Assembly: GCA_016718825.1 (NCBI GenBank)
Contig: JADKCL010000012.1
Coordinates: 133,864-197,863, forward strand
DNA from: Bacteroidota bacterium
GTDB lineage: Bacteria > Bacteroidota > Bacteroidia > J057 > JADKCL01
Direction of reading: 5' to 3'
DNA length: 64,000 nucleotides
In this document: one piece after another, positions 16,579-26,424 of the stretch
How the letters are laid out: every line of letters begins with the position of its first letter
Numbering within the stretch: position 1 is the first letter of the stretch
Notes under the pieces: model-generated
Told to the model about the DNA's origin: nothing
What the model saw: only the letters and a program-made list of their open reading frames with translations
The model's database searches: none
Made by a program: the position numbers and the translations under genes

Positions 16579-19500
16579 ATGCTCAATCGACTGATACAGT
16601 TTTCCCTGCACAACCGCATGTTTGTCGTTGCCACGGCGGCCTTGTTGTTGGTATATGGAGTCTATACATTCCTGCAACTGCCAGTCGATGTATTGCCCGA
16701 CCTCAATCGGCCGCAAGTCACGATTTTCTTGGAGGCTAATGGGATGGCGCCCGAGGAAATCGAGACACAAGTCACGACCCCCGTCGAGGTTGCGCTCAAC
16801 GGTGCCCCCGCGTGGAGCGTGTGCGTAGTGCATCTTCCATTGGGATCGGGTTGGTTTTTGTAGAATTTGACTGGGAAACAGACGTTTTCAAGGCGCGACA
16901 ATTGGTGGCTGAGAAGCTGCAAACCGTCCAATTCCCCGGAGGAATTACACCCGTAATGGGGCCTGTGAGCAGCATTATGGGGCAGATCATGATGATTGGT
17001 GTTTCGGGCGACACGACCTCCCCAATGGAATTGCGCAGCCTTGCAGATTTTACCATTCGCAGACGGCTCATGAGCATCAAGGGCGTATCGCAGGTGATTC
17101 CCATCGGTGGCGAGCGCAAGCAATTTCAAGTCCTGATTTCAACGGCGCGTCTGAAACAATTTGGGCTATCGCTCAATGCCGTGGATGAAGCACTCCGACT
17201 CACCAATGGCAATACGACGGGTGGCTTTGTGAATCGCAATGGAAGCGAAGTTTTGATTCGCAATATCGGACGGGCAGAGAATCTTGAAGACTTAAAAGCT
17301 ACGGTAATCCGCAACCAACAAGGGCTTTCCGTCTTGCTGAGCGATGTTGCAGAGGTAAAGCTTGGCGGTGCAGTCAAGCGGGGAGATGCCAGCATCAATG
17401 GCAGACCATCGGTAATTTTGACGGTGGAAAAGCAGCCTGGCGCATCCACTGTGGAGCTTACGGATGCCGTGGAGAATGCCGTCGCTGAATTGCAGACTTC
17501 CCTCCCAGCCGATGTAAAACTCAACACCAAGATTTTCCAGCAAAAGAGCTTCATTGTCAATGCCCTCACCAATGTTGAGGAAGCATTGCGTGACGGCTTT
17601 GTTCTGGTTGTGATTATCCTGTTGCTCTTCCTTGCCAATTTCCGCACGACCATTATTACGCTCACTGCCATCCCCTTATCGCTTGTAATCACAGCCCTCA
17701 TTTTCAAGGCATTTGGCATTTCCATCAATACCTTGACGTTGGGTGGATTGGCCATCGCCATTGGAGAATTGGTGGATGATGCGATTGTGGATGTGGAAAA
17801 TGTCTATCGGCGTCTCAGGGAAAATCGCCTCAAGGAACAGCCATTGCCCACGATGCAAGTGATTTATGAAGCGAGTAGTGAGGTGCGCAATTCCATTGTT
17901 TATGCGACGATCATTGTGGTCTTGGTATTTTTGCCGCTCTTTTATTTGCAGGGAATCGAAGGCAAGATATTTGCGCCACTCGGCATTGCTTACATCACAT
18001 CCATCTTGGCCTCGTTGGCGGTTTCGCTTACAGTCACTCCCGCACTTTGCAGCTATCTATTAGGTTCGGAAAAAAAAACCACGGACAAGATTGCAATTTG
18101 GCCCAGGATCAAGCGTTTGTTCACCAAAAAGAAACTTTCAGAGGAAGCCAAATCTGGATCTGAACCGCACCACGACACACGTTTCGTAAGATGGCTCAAG
18201 CGCCAAGACCGTAAGCTGCTTCATTGGTCATTGGACAATCCAATTCCGATTATTGTAGTGGCCATTGTGCTGATTTTGGGCAGCATATCCATTGTACCAT
18301 TTTTCGGGACGGAATTTTTGCCACCGTTCAACGAGGGTTCGTTCACAATCAATCTGTCCACTGCCCCAGGCACGTCCTTGGAAGAAAGCAATCGCATCGG
18401 GACAGCGGCTGAAAGGCTAATCTTGCGCGTCCCCGAAGTGCAATTTGTGAGCCGTCGCACGGGGCGGGCCGAATTGGATGAACATGTGGAGCCTGTGAGC
18501 AATTCGGAGATCGAGGTGGAAATCAAGGAAGATACAGAGCGAGATCGGGCGGCTATTTTGACGGATATTCGAGATCAACTTGCGCTGCTCAAAGGCGTCT
18601 CAGTCAATATCGGGCAACCCATTTCACACCGCCTAGATCACTTGCTCTCAGGTGTGCGGGCGCAAGTGGCGATCAAAATATTTGGAAACGACCTTGCAGA
18701 GTTGCGGCAAGATGCGCTCAAGGCACAGACCATCCTCCAAACCATCCCTGGCGTGGTCGATGCGCAGGTGGAGAAACAGGTTTTGGTGCCACAGTTGCAA
18801 ATCAAGATTGACCGCTTAGCCCTCCAGCGCTACGGCCTTCAAGCTGGAAAGGTGGCCGAAGACCTCGAAATCTTTTACAATGGCAAGGTCGAGGGGCAAA
18901 TATTTGAGGGCCAGCAAGCCTATGATGTCTTGCTGCGCAGCACGGACGAAGGCCGCACCAACCTTGCCGCCATTCGCAACACTATGGTGGATCTACCAGA
19001 TGGTTCGCAAGTTCCACTGCATCAAATTGCGGCGATTACTTACAACCCTGCCCAAAACAGCATCTACCACGAAAACACTCAACGACGTATCGTAATCAGT
19101 TGCAACGTACAGGGCCGTGACCTCGGCAGCACCGTCAAAGAAATCCAAGAACGGCTTGGAAAGGAATTGAACTTGCCCAAAGGCTATTACATCAACTACG
19201 GTGGCCAATTTGAAAGCCAACAATCAGCTTCGCGTCTTATTCTGATTCTCAGCATTTTTTCTCTATTGGGAATCTTTGTCGTGCTGTATGCCCACTTCAA
19301 ATCGGGCCGCATCGTCGCGCAGGTGATGCTCAACATTCCGCTCGCTTTGATCGGGAGCGTGATCGCAGTAGTACTAACGGGAGGCACATTTTCCATCGCC
19401 ACTTTGGTAGGCTTTGTGACCCTCACGGGCATCGCCTCTCGCAATGGAATCATGATGATCTCGCATTACATTCACCTGATCCAGCACGAAGGCGAGGTTT

Positions 19501-19775
19501 TTGGGAAGGAAATGATCATCCGAGGTTCGGTGGAAAGATTGGTTCCCGTGATGATGACCGCCATGGTGGCTGGTCTCGCTCTGATACCGTTGACTTTGGA
19601 TGCAACGGCTCCTGGCAAGGAGATTCTCTATCCCGTGGCGACCGTAATATTGGGTGGATTGGTTTCATCGACCTTGCTGGATATTGTCGTGACGCCGGTT
19701 GTGTTTTGGGTTTTTGGGAGAAAGGCGATGCAGAGGGTTATGGTACAGTCTTCATTGCAGTCGGATGAAAGCTGA
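16579..19775 (+). CDS. cusA: CusA/CzcA-type RND metal efflux pump, frame interrupted near 16810
   Basis: The inner-membrane proton-driven pump of the first Cus-like set, ~1065 aa if the frame is restored. The N-terminal frame (16579-16863) covers the first transmembrane helix (LNRLIQFSLHNR) and part of the pore domain. From about 16812 the continuation lies in the next frame (ERVRSASSIGIGLVFVEFDWETDV) and is intact to the end, with the 12-helix RND layout, large periplasmic loops and GELVDDAIVDVENV in helix 4. One missing G after 16810 in GCCCCCGCGTGG restores the family sequence NGAPGVERVR. As read the gene would not make a full pump; sequencing error and genuine mutation cannot be told apart. 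Confidence 0.88.
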
Positions 19776-19851
19776 GGTAGCGGGACGGAGGGGTTCGCAA
19801 AATTGTTTTCTCTCCCGTTCGCTCGGATATGTTTTTGAAATCGGATCGAAT

Positions 19852-21905
19852 ATGCTTCAAAAATTAATGAAAATTACGCTTGTCTGCAAATTGTTGCTTC
19901 TCTCGGTTGTGGGCGCTCAGGCGCAGAGGTTATCTGAGCCATGCTATTTTGACCATTATCAACAAGAGAATGAGGCAGCATACAACGTGCCGAAAGCATC
20001 ATCACCACCTCGCTGAAAAATTTGGGGCTCGCTGCGCGCTCGATGCATGGGACCAAAACCATACCTGTCGTGGTGCATATCATCCACAACGGTGGCACAG
20101 AAAACATCTCTGATGCCCAGGTGTTGGGGCAAATTGAGGTGCTGAATGAGGATTTTCGCAAGCTCGCAGGCACCAATGGCGATGGGTATGGTGTCGATAC
20201 AGAGGTCGAATTTTGCTTAGCAAAAATTTCTCCCGATGGGAATTGCACAGATGGAATCGTGCGGGTACAGTCCATACTCACCAACCACTTGACCTATCAG
20301 CGTGCCCAATTGAAACAACTCAGCTACTGGGACAATACCAGGTATCTCAATATGTATGTGGTCAAAAGCATCAACGGTGGCAGCGGTATTGCTGGCTATT
20401 CCTCGTTTCCAGGTGGGCCGCCCGATGAAGATGGCATCGTGGTAAGGCATAACTATTTTGGGAAATCGGGAACGTCCGCTACGGGCACCAATGGCCGTAC
20501 GACCACACATGAGATCGGCCATTGGTTTGGATTGTACCATACATTCAACAATGGCTGCGGAACAGATACCTGTACAGATGGCGACTACGTATGCGATACG
20601 CCACCAGTTGCCAATCCCAATTTTGGATGCCCGACCATCAATAGCTGCTCCAATGACCTGCCTGACGTGAATGATCAGATCGCAAATTACTGTGACTACT
20701 CCGACGATGCCTGCAAAAACATGTTTACCGCAGGGCAAAAGGACCGGGTGCATGCCACGCTTGCCAGCTTGCGCTCGGTGATTTGGAGCGACTCCAACCT
20801 TGTAAGCGCGGGCTGTGACTCCAACTACGTTGCGCCTAGCACATGTCCACCAATTGCCGATTTCACCACATTCCAAACTTCGATCTGCGTGGGCAGCAGC
20901 ATTACCTATTATAGCCGGTCGCTTAACAATCCCGACTCACTCTCTTGGGCCTTCCCAGGCGGAACGCCCTCGACATCGACGTCAAACAACCCCTCCGTCA
21001 CTTATACTTCGATTGGCACATATTCCGTTTCCTTGATTGTATCTAATGTACTCGGAATCGACACGCTTGAGTTTGTGAATTATGTGACTGTGCTTACGCC
21101 GCAAGTGGGATTGATCACCTCTTGGGCGCATGGCTTTGAAAATTCCAACTTCCCGAGCAATGGATTGATGATTGACAATCCGGACAATGGTATCACGTGG
21201 GAACGCACGACCGATGCAGCCATAGAAGGAGTCGCATCTGCCAGGATTCAAAACCTCATCAATACCAACTATGGCCAATCAGACGCCCTGCTGCTCCCCC
21301 GCATGGATTTCACGACATTGCTCACGCCGATCAAACTTGCATTTAAGTGGGCCTATGCACGCAGCGACCCCAACTATAGCGACGAGCTCATCGTGCTCGT
21401 ATCCAGCAATTGCGGCACGACTTGGACCCAAAAGTTTTACCGGACAGGTGGCGGCTTGGTGAGTGCTCCCACGCAGACGACCTTGTTCATCCCCAATAAT
21501 ACCCAATGGAGGTCTGCACTGATCGACCTCAGCACCTATGCCCCGAGCGATCATGTGGACATCAAGATCGTCAATGTAACCGATGGCGGCAATGCGCTCT
21601 ATATCGATAGCATCGATTTGAGCGGGTCATTGCCAGTAAATTTGGACGCGGCCAGTATCGAAGCACAACTTGTGCTCTATCCAAATCCCGCGTCGCAGAC
21701 GCTCCAAGTAAGATTGGACACCCCGAGTCCAGAACCAATCAAGGAGCTTGTGATATTGAATGTACTTGGGGCTGAAATGGTAAGGCTACAAGACATCGAT
21801 CAAGGGACAGTGTCGATTCCCGTAGCCACATTGGCTCCGGGTGTCTATTTCGTAAGTGTGTGCACAGCCGATCGATCTCTTCGGCGACGGTTTGTGAAGA
21901 ATTAG
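19852..21905 (+). CDS. M43-family secreted metalloprotease with T9SS tail, frame interrupted near 19990
   Basis: A signal peptide (MLQKLMKITLVCKLLLLSVV, cleavage near AQAQ) begins at ATG 19852 in one frame. The mature protein continues in another frame from about 19990 (ESIITTSLKNLG, TIPVVVHIIHNGG). One inserted base there would join them. The catalytic motif HEIGHWFGLYH and Cys-rich M43 features follow, with the Met-turn region YCDYSDDACKNMF, then a PKD-like domain (PSVTYTSIGTYSVSLIV), a jelly-roll segment, and a T9SS type A sorting domain (LVLYPNPASQTLQV to FVKN). It is homologous to the protease at 1.7-3.0 kb. It lies within the metal island, but no link to metal handling is apparent. Confidence 0.85.
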
Positions 21906-21988
21906 GAATCGGGGTTTGGGAGTTTTATTGCATGGAATATTGAGTTTTCAGAGAACGATGACCTTTACGTATGGCCTTTTTAAGTTAG

Positions 21989-21998
21989 ATAATTATGA
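21989..21998 (+). promoter_or_regulatory. ATAATTATGA element upstream of CotH gene
   Basis: Copy of the recurring island element, 60 bases before the ATG of the CotH-family gene. An imperfect upstream box (TTTA) is about 23 bases before it. Confidence 0.4.
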
Positions 21999-22057
21999 CA
22001 TGATTCCTTGATCAACGGCCAAACATACTAACTTGAAGCTCACTTAGTGATTCAACG

Positions 22058-23629
22058 ATGAGAAAAGTTACGCTACTGCTCGCATTTGCCGCTTATACCT
22101 TATTTCCCACTTTTTTCTGCTTTGGGCAGACAACGGTTGGGGACAGTCTTTTTGACGACAACACAGTGCATTCCATTTACATGACCTTTCCGCAGGGCAA
22201 CTATTGGAGTTTGCTGGTGAGCAACAAGGCCTACGATGATGCCAATGATTCCTCGACTTATATCCCGGCCGGCGTCGTCTTTGATGGGCAGTCGCTCGAC
22301 TCAGTCGGCATACAGTTCAAGGGCAATTCTTCTTATTACAACTACCCTGGAAACAAGAAGCCTTTCACCCTTTCATTCAATGAATATGTCTCCGGCCAAA
22401 AGATGTATGGATTAAAAAGCCTTAACCTCAACAATTTGTACCAGGATCCCTCATTTATGCGGGAGAAGATGTTTCTGGATTTTTGTAATGCCCAAGGCAT
22501 CCCTGCACCAAGGGCAAACTATGTGCGGCTTTATATCAACGGCGATTATTGGGGTCTCTATATCGCTGTGGAGCGGATCCAAAAGTCATTTTTGAAAGAT
22601 CGGTTTGGAGACAACGAGGGCAACCTTTTCAAAGGTGACGGCCCAGGTGCATCTTGCGCCGACCTGCGCTACCACGGGACCATCAATTCTTATTACAACT
22701 GCTACACCCTCAAAACCAATGAAACCGCCAATGATTGGACTGATCTGATCAATCTCACTGCACAAATCAACAACATGAGTGCCAGCCAGTTTATGGATTC
22801 AGTTGAAGCAGTCCTCAATACCAATTCCTTCATCAGTGCTTGGGCCGCCTACAATATTTTTGTGGATTTTGATTCCTACCCCTACCGCTTCATCCACAAC
22901 TATTATCTCTACCACGATACGGTCTCAGACAAATTTCAATGGATTGTTTGGGATGCGAGCACGGCCTTTGGGATGGATGTGCCGATGACGGTATCGCAGA
23001 TAGAAAACATAAGTGTGCTGTATCTCTCACCTCCTGCGACTGCACGTCCATTGGCGGATAAGATGCTCAATGACAGCATCTACAAAGATACCTACCTCCA
23101 ATACGTCTGCCGATTTGCAAACAATTATTTTCTGCCTGTGGTGCTAAATCCCAAGATCGACGATTTACGCAACCGCGTTCAAAGCTGGGTGTATGCAGAT
23201 TCGCTCAAGATGTACTCCGATCAGAACTTTGACCAAAATATCAACAATACCATCACGATTGGCAATCTTGATTTCCCTGGCCTCAAGTCATTCATCGCCA
23301 ACCGCAGCGCAAGCATCCTCGCCGAGCTTGGCACGCTGGGCTATACAAATTGCCCATTGGCAGTTGGTTTGGCCGATCAAGGTAAGGGAGGAAAATTGGG
23401 CATCATGGTTTCCCCCAACCCGTCAAGTGGCCAAGTGAGCATGCGGATTTCAGGCAAACAATTGGACGTGGTTGATCTCCAAGTTTTTGACATTCATGGG
23501 CGATTGGTTTTGCAGTCAAAGCTGGAAAACGAAATCTCCAATATTGAGCTCAAGCAGCCTGTGGGCGTCTATTTTGTACGTTTGCAGCAAGGGTCGGAGC
23601 TTGCAACACAAAAGATCATCATTCGATGA
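22058..23629 (+). CDS. CotH-family secreted protein with T9SS sorting domain
   Basis: A 523-aa protein with a signal peptide ending near CFGQ. Residues ~70-330 match the CotH kinase-like fold: GIQFKGNSSY, KKPFTLSFNEY, GLKSLNLNN..DPSFMREKM, YVRLYINGDYWGLYIAVERI and a later IVWDASTAFGMD segment holding candidate metal-binding acidic residues. CotH proteins are atypical protein kinases in some bacteria and fungi; the activity here is inferred. The end is a T9SS type A domain (VSPNPSSGQVSM to KIIIR). Its stop overlaps the start of the nuclease-like gene (ATGA at 23626), suggesting translational coupling. Confidence 0.85.
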   Translation: MRKVTLLLAFAAYTLFPTFFCFGQTTVGDSLFDDNTVHSIYMTFPQGNYWSLLVSNKAYDDANDSSTYIPAGVVFDGQSLDSVGIQFKGNSSYYNYPGNKKPFTLSFNEYVSGQKMYGLKSLNLNNLYQDPSFMREKMFLDFCNAQGIPAPRANYVRLYINGDYWGLYIAVERIQKSFLKDRFGDNEGNLFKGDGPGASCADLRYHGTINSYYNCYTLKTNETANDWTDLINLTAQINNMSASQFMDSVEAVLNTNSFISAWAAYNIFVDFDSYPYRFIHNYYLYHDTVSDKFQWIVWDASTAFGMDVPMTVSQIENISVLYLSPPATARPLADKMLNDSIYKDTYLQYVCRFANNYFLPVVLNPKIDDLRNRVQSWVYADSLKMYSDQNFDQNINNTITIGNLDFPGLKSFIANRSASILAELGTLGYTNCPLAVGLADQGKGGKLGIMVSPNPSSGQVSMRISGKQLDVVDLQVFDIHGRLVLQSKLENEISNIELKQPVGVYFVRLQQGSELATQKIIIR

Positions 23630-24903
23630 GTGAAAATGGCGATGCATTGCAGGCTGTAATTGGTAAGTACCGAGCCGATGCCGAGTCGGTTTACAATACT
23701 TGGTTTGTGAACAATGAAGACCGACTGAAGGCGTTTCGCTCAATCCGTCGGGGCGTGCAGCAAGTAATCATTGACATCAAGGAAAAAAAGTTCCCCAACG
23801 ATTTCAAAGGCAGCTCGTTGGAGTTTGTCTTGTCGTGCATCGCGGAGCAAAAGCAGGTTTTTGTAGGCGTGGCCCATCCATTTTACTGGAAACCAAAGTT
23901 GCGCATCCCCGACATCTATGAAAATGAGAAAAACAAGCAGGCTTTTGGGCAGTTTTTGGAAAATTGCCTTCCTTACAACGCCAAGGAAGAAACGATTCTA
24001 AAGGAAATCATCAAGCTCGATCAGCTCAAGATCAAGGGCTTGGGGCCAGCGGTGGCGAGCATTTTGTATTTCTTGCACCCCACCATCATTCCTCCCTTCA
24101 ATACGGCCATCATCAATGGGTTCAACGCTTTGTTCCATGACAACAAGAAACTCGGCTCGTGGACCGAGTATCTGAAACTGCGTGAAACCTTGATTGAAAC
24201 CAATGAAAAATACAAGTCCACGCTCTCCAATGATCTCGGTGCTATTGCGGGACTGCTTTTTGAGGTCGGTGCGAAGAAAATGATCTTGACCGACGAGCGT
24301 TTTATCTCGCAAGACGACAAAACCAAGTATGAGGCGCAGGTTGCAAAACGCCACAAGGAAGTAACTACTGAGCAATTGGAAGAGGATCTGCATACGGAAA
24401 TGCAGTACCATCTCTTGAAAATCGGGCATAGCCTGGGCTACGATGTCATTAGCGCCTCCAATGACCGCTCCAAATCCTATAAGGAAAGCAATTTTTCATT
24501 TTTGAGTCTGGCAAATTTCCCCGAGGTAGCTGTCGCCAAAGATGCCCTCAGCACGATTGCCCTGATCGACATCGTATGGTTTGAAAAAGGAACCAACCGA
24601 CCGATCTGCGCCTTTGAGGTCGAGAAAAGCACCTCGATCTACTCAGGAATCTTGCGATTGACCGATCTTTCCTATTCATTTACTGAGAGTGAGCAGCACC
24701 TGTACATCGTGCTGCCCGACAAGCGGGAAAAGGAAGTTTTGGCGCAACTTTCCCGCCCCTCCATCAGAAGCAGCCAAACGACGATTCAGTATATCCTGTT
24801 TTCAGAGCTGCGGGCGCATTGCGATGCGCTTTGCAAATTTGGGGACAGCCACAACATTTTGAAAAAGATCGCGCGGTCAGTGGGTGTTGGTGACGAAATT
24901 TGA
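23626..24903 (+). CDS. Restriction-endonuclease-like protein coupled to CotH gene
   Basis: A 425-aa cytoplasmic protein. The N-terminal half is alpha-helical and includes a helix-hairpin-helix-like segment (KIKGLGPAVASILYFLHP) typical of DNA-binding glycosylase-like folds. The C-terminal half (from EDLHTEMQYHLLKIGHSLGYD) has a PD-(D/E)xK-like core: LIDIVWFEKG, then ICAFEVEKSTSIYSG with a candidate catalytic Glu-x-Glu/Lys. I read it as a nuclease of restriction-enzyme type; no methyltransferase partner is adjacent. It shares a 4-base ATGA overlap with the CotH gene, which is odd for a secreted-protein/nuclease pair. Confidence 0.6.
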   Translation: MSENGDALQAVIGKYRADAESVYNTWFVNNEDRLKAFRSIRRGVQQVIIDIKEKKFPNDFKGSSLEFVLSCIAEQKQVFVGVAHPFYWKPKLRIPDIYENEKNKQAFGQFLENCLPYNAKEETILKEIIKLDQLKIKGLGPAVASILYFLHPTIIPPFNTAIINGFNALFHDNKKLGSWTEYLKLRETLIETNEKYKSTLSNDLGAIAGLLFEVGAKKMILTDERFISQDDKTKYEAQVAKRHKEVTTEQLEEDLHTEMQYHLLKIGHSLGYDVISASNDRSKSYKESNFSFLSLANFPEVAVAKDALSTIALIDIVWFEKGTNRPICAFEVEKSTSIYSGILRLTDLSYSFTESEQHLYIVLPDKREKEVLAQLSRPSIRSSQTTIQYILFSELRAHCDALCKFGDSHNILKKIARSVGVGDEI

Positions 24904-24916
24904 TTTGGGAAAGGTC

Positions 24917-24925
24917 ATAATTATG
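24917..24925 (+). promoter_or_regulatory. ATAATTATG element upstream of PKD lipoprotein gene
   Basis: Copy of the recurring element, 60 bases before ATG 24986, with TTTG boxes upstream at shorter than usual spacing. Confidence 0.4.
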
Positions 24926-24985
24926 TAATAACACTATTCATGGATGTTGGCTATCTTTACTTACATTTAAAACACGGTGATAAAA

Positions 24986-25300
24986 ATGAAAACTACAGTT
25001 AAATTCTTTGCCTTGGTCATTATGGCCTGTTTTGCGTTTACAAGTTGTATGAAAGCCCCTATGGCTTGTGCCGAAGTGCCTGCAACTGGTACCGTGGGGC
25101 AGTCCTTAAGCTTTAACTCTGCCTGTAGCATGAATGCTGAAATGTATGAGTGGAATTTTGGTGATGGCAGTGCGGTCAGCACTTCAGCATCACCTACGCA
25201 TTCCTACACAACGGCGGGCACCTATAATGTGACTTTGATGGTGATGGACATGAAAGAGAAGAATATGGATGAAACCTCCAAGACTGTCACGATCAACTAA
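24986..25300 (+). CDS. Small PKD-domain lipoprotein
   Basis: About 104 aa from ATG 24986 (a GTG three codons earlier is possible). The signal peptide ends in a lipobox FTSC, so the mature protein is a lipoprotein. The rest is one PKD domain (YEWNFGDGS, PTHSYTTAGTYNVTLMV). PKD domains are beta-sandwich modules for protein or glycan contacts. Met content is high (MKAPMAC, MVMDMKEKNMDE), which fits metal-island proteins but is not proof of metal binding. Confidence 0.8.
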   Translation: MKTTVKFFALVIMACFAFTSCMKAPMACAEVPATGTVGQSLSFNSACSMNAEMYEWNFGDGSAVSTSASPTHSYTTAGTYNVTLMVMDMKEKNMDETSKTVTIN

Positions 25301-25538
25301 TGCCGTGGTCTAGATTGTCGTATTCATTGGAAGGGATTTTCTTTTTGGGGTGCGACATTTTATCGGTGTAGGATCGGAGTTGCCATGCGTCTTATCCTTT
25401 TGTCAAGTTGCAATTTGAAACGGAAGGGTCGCTTTATTTAGCAAGGCTCAGTCCTAGGAGCAACAGCACAAATGCGATGATAGTAATTTAATCAAAGTAT
25501 TCTGTGCATCAATTGAGAAAAAAATAAATCTAGATTGG

Positions 25539-26423
25539 ATGAAAGGGTTGCTGCGAATATTCTTGTTCTTGATGCTATTTAGGACGTTTGCCTATGGTCA
25601 AATTCCCAATGGTAGTTTTGATGATTGGTCAAATGCGAATGGTTACCCGAATCCTTCCAATTGGGGGAATTTAAATGCCATAACTGCAAGCAACGGTATT
25701 TATGTATGTGAAGAGGGAATTCCGGGATTTGCTGGCATATCCTATTTGAGGCTAACAACAAAGGCCATGGCGGGTAGGGGGATAGTTCCTGGAGTTGCCG
25801 TAAGTGGGGAAATAGACACACTTACGTATTTGCCAAAGTCTGGCTTTCCATTCTCAGGCAGACCGCAGTATCTAGGCTATTATCTTCAATACATGCCCTA
25901 TGATGGAAGTGATTCATGTAGTGTATCGGTACTTCTAAGCAAGTGGAATCCCATTCAATCACAAAGGGATACAGTTGCTTACGGTGCAAGCTACTTCAAT
26001 TCCATGGCGCACGAATGGTTCAATAATTTGACCACCTTGTACTATTACAGTAGCGCAATTCCAGACAGCGCGATAATAACCATTTCGGCAAGTGCTTCCG
26101 TTCCCCAAAATGGAAGCTATATCATGATAGATGATTTGCGATTTGATGGGTTTGTAATCCCATCAGACAATGGACAAATGGGTGGTAATGATCTTTTAGT
26201 CTTTCCCAATCCTTCATCAAGTATTGTAAATATCCAATTTGCCAACAATGAAAAACTTCCCGATGAGATTCTTGTTTATGATCTAAGTGGAAAGCTAATC
26301 GTGCATGAGGTGGTGGTCGCTGACAATTACCTCTTAGATGTATCAAAATGGGGCAAAGGTTTGTATTTTCTACAATTGAGGGGCAACAGCAAGACAATCA
26401 CAAGAAAAATTTTTAGGAACTAA
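25539..26423 (+). CDS. Secreted beta-sandwich protein with T9SS sorting domain
   Basis: A 294-aa protein with a signal peptide ending near AYGQ. The mature N-terminus, IPNGSFDDWSN..YPNPSNWGNLN, and the following strand-rich ~190 residues resemble carbohydrate-binding-like domains (PCMD type) found in Bacteroidota outer-surface proteins. The end is a T9SS type A domain (VFPNPSSSIVNIQF to KIFRN). It is separated by one base from the multicopper oxidase gene downstream, so they are probably one transcript; its own contribution to metal handling is unknown. Confidence 0.75.
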   Translation: MKGLLRIFLFLMLFRTFAYGQIPNGSFDDWSNANGYPNPSNWGNLNAITASNGIYVCEEGIPGFAGISYLRLTTKAMAGRGIVPGVAVSGEIDTLTYLPKSGFPFSGRPQYLGYYLQYMPYDGSDSCSVSVLLSKWNPIQSQRDTVAYGASYFNSMAHEWFNNLTTLYYYSSAIPDSAIITISASASVPQNGSYIMIDDLRFDGFVIPSDNGQMGGNDLLVFPNPSSSIVNIQFANNEKLPDEILVYDLSGKLIVHEVVVADNYLLDVSKWGKGLYFLQLRGNSKTITRKIFRN

Positions 26424-26424
26424 A

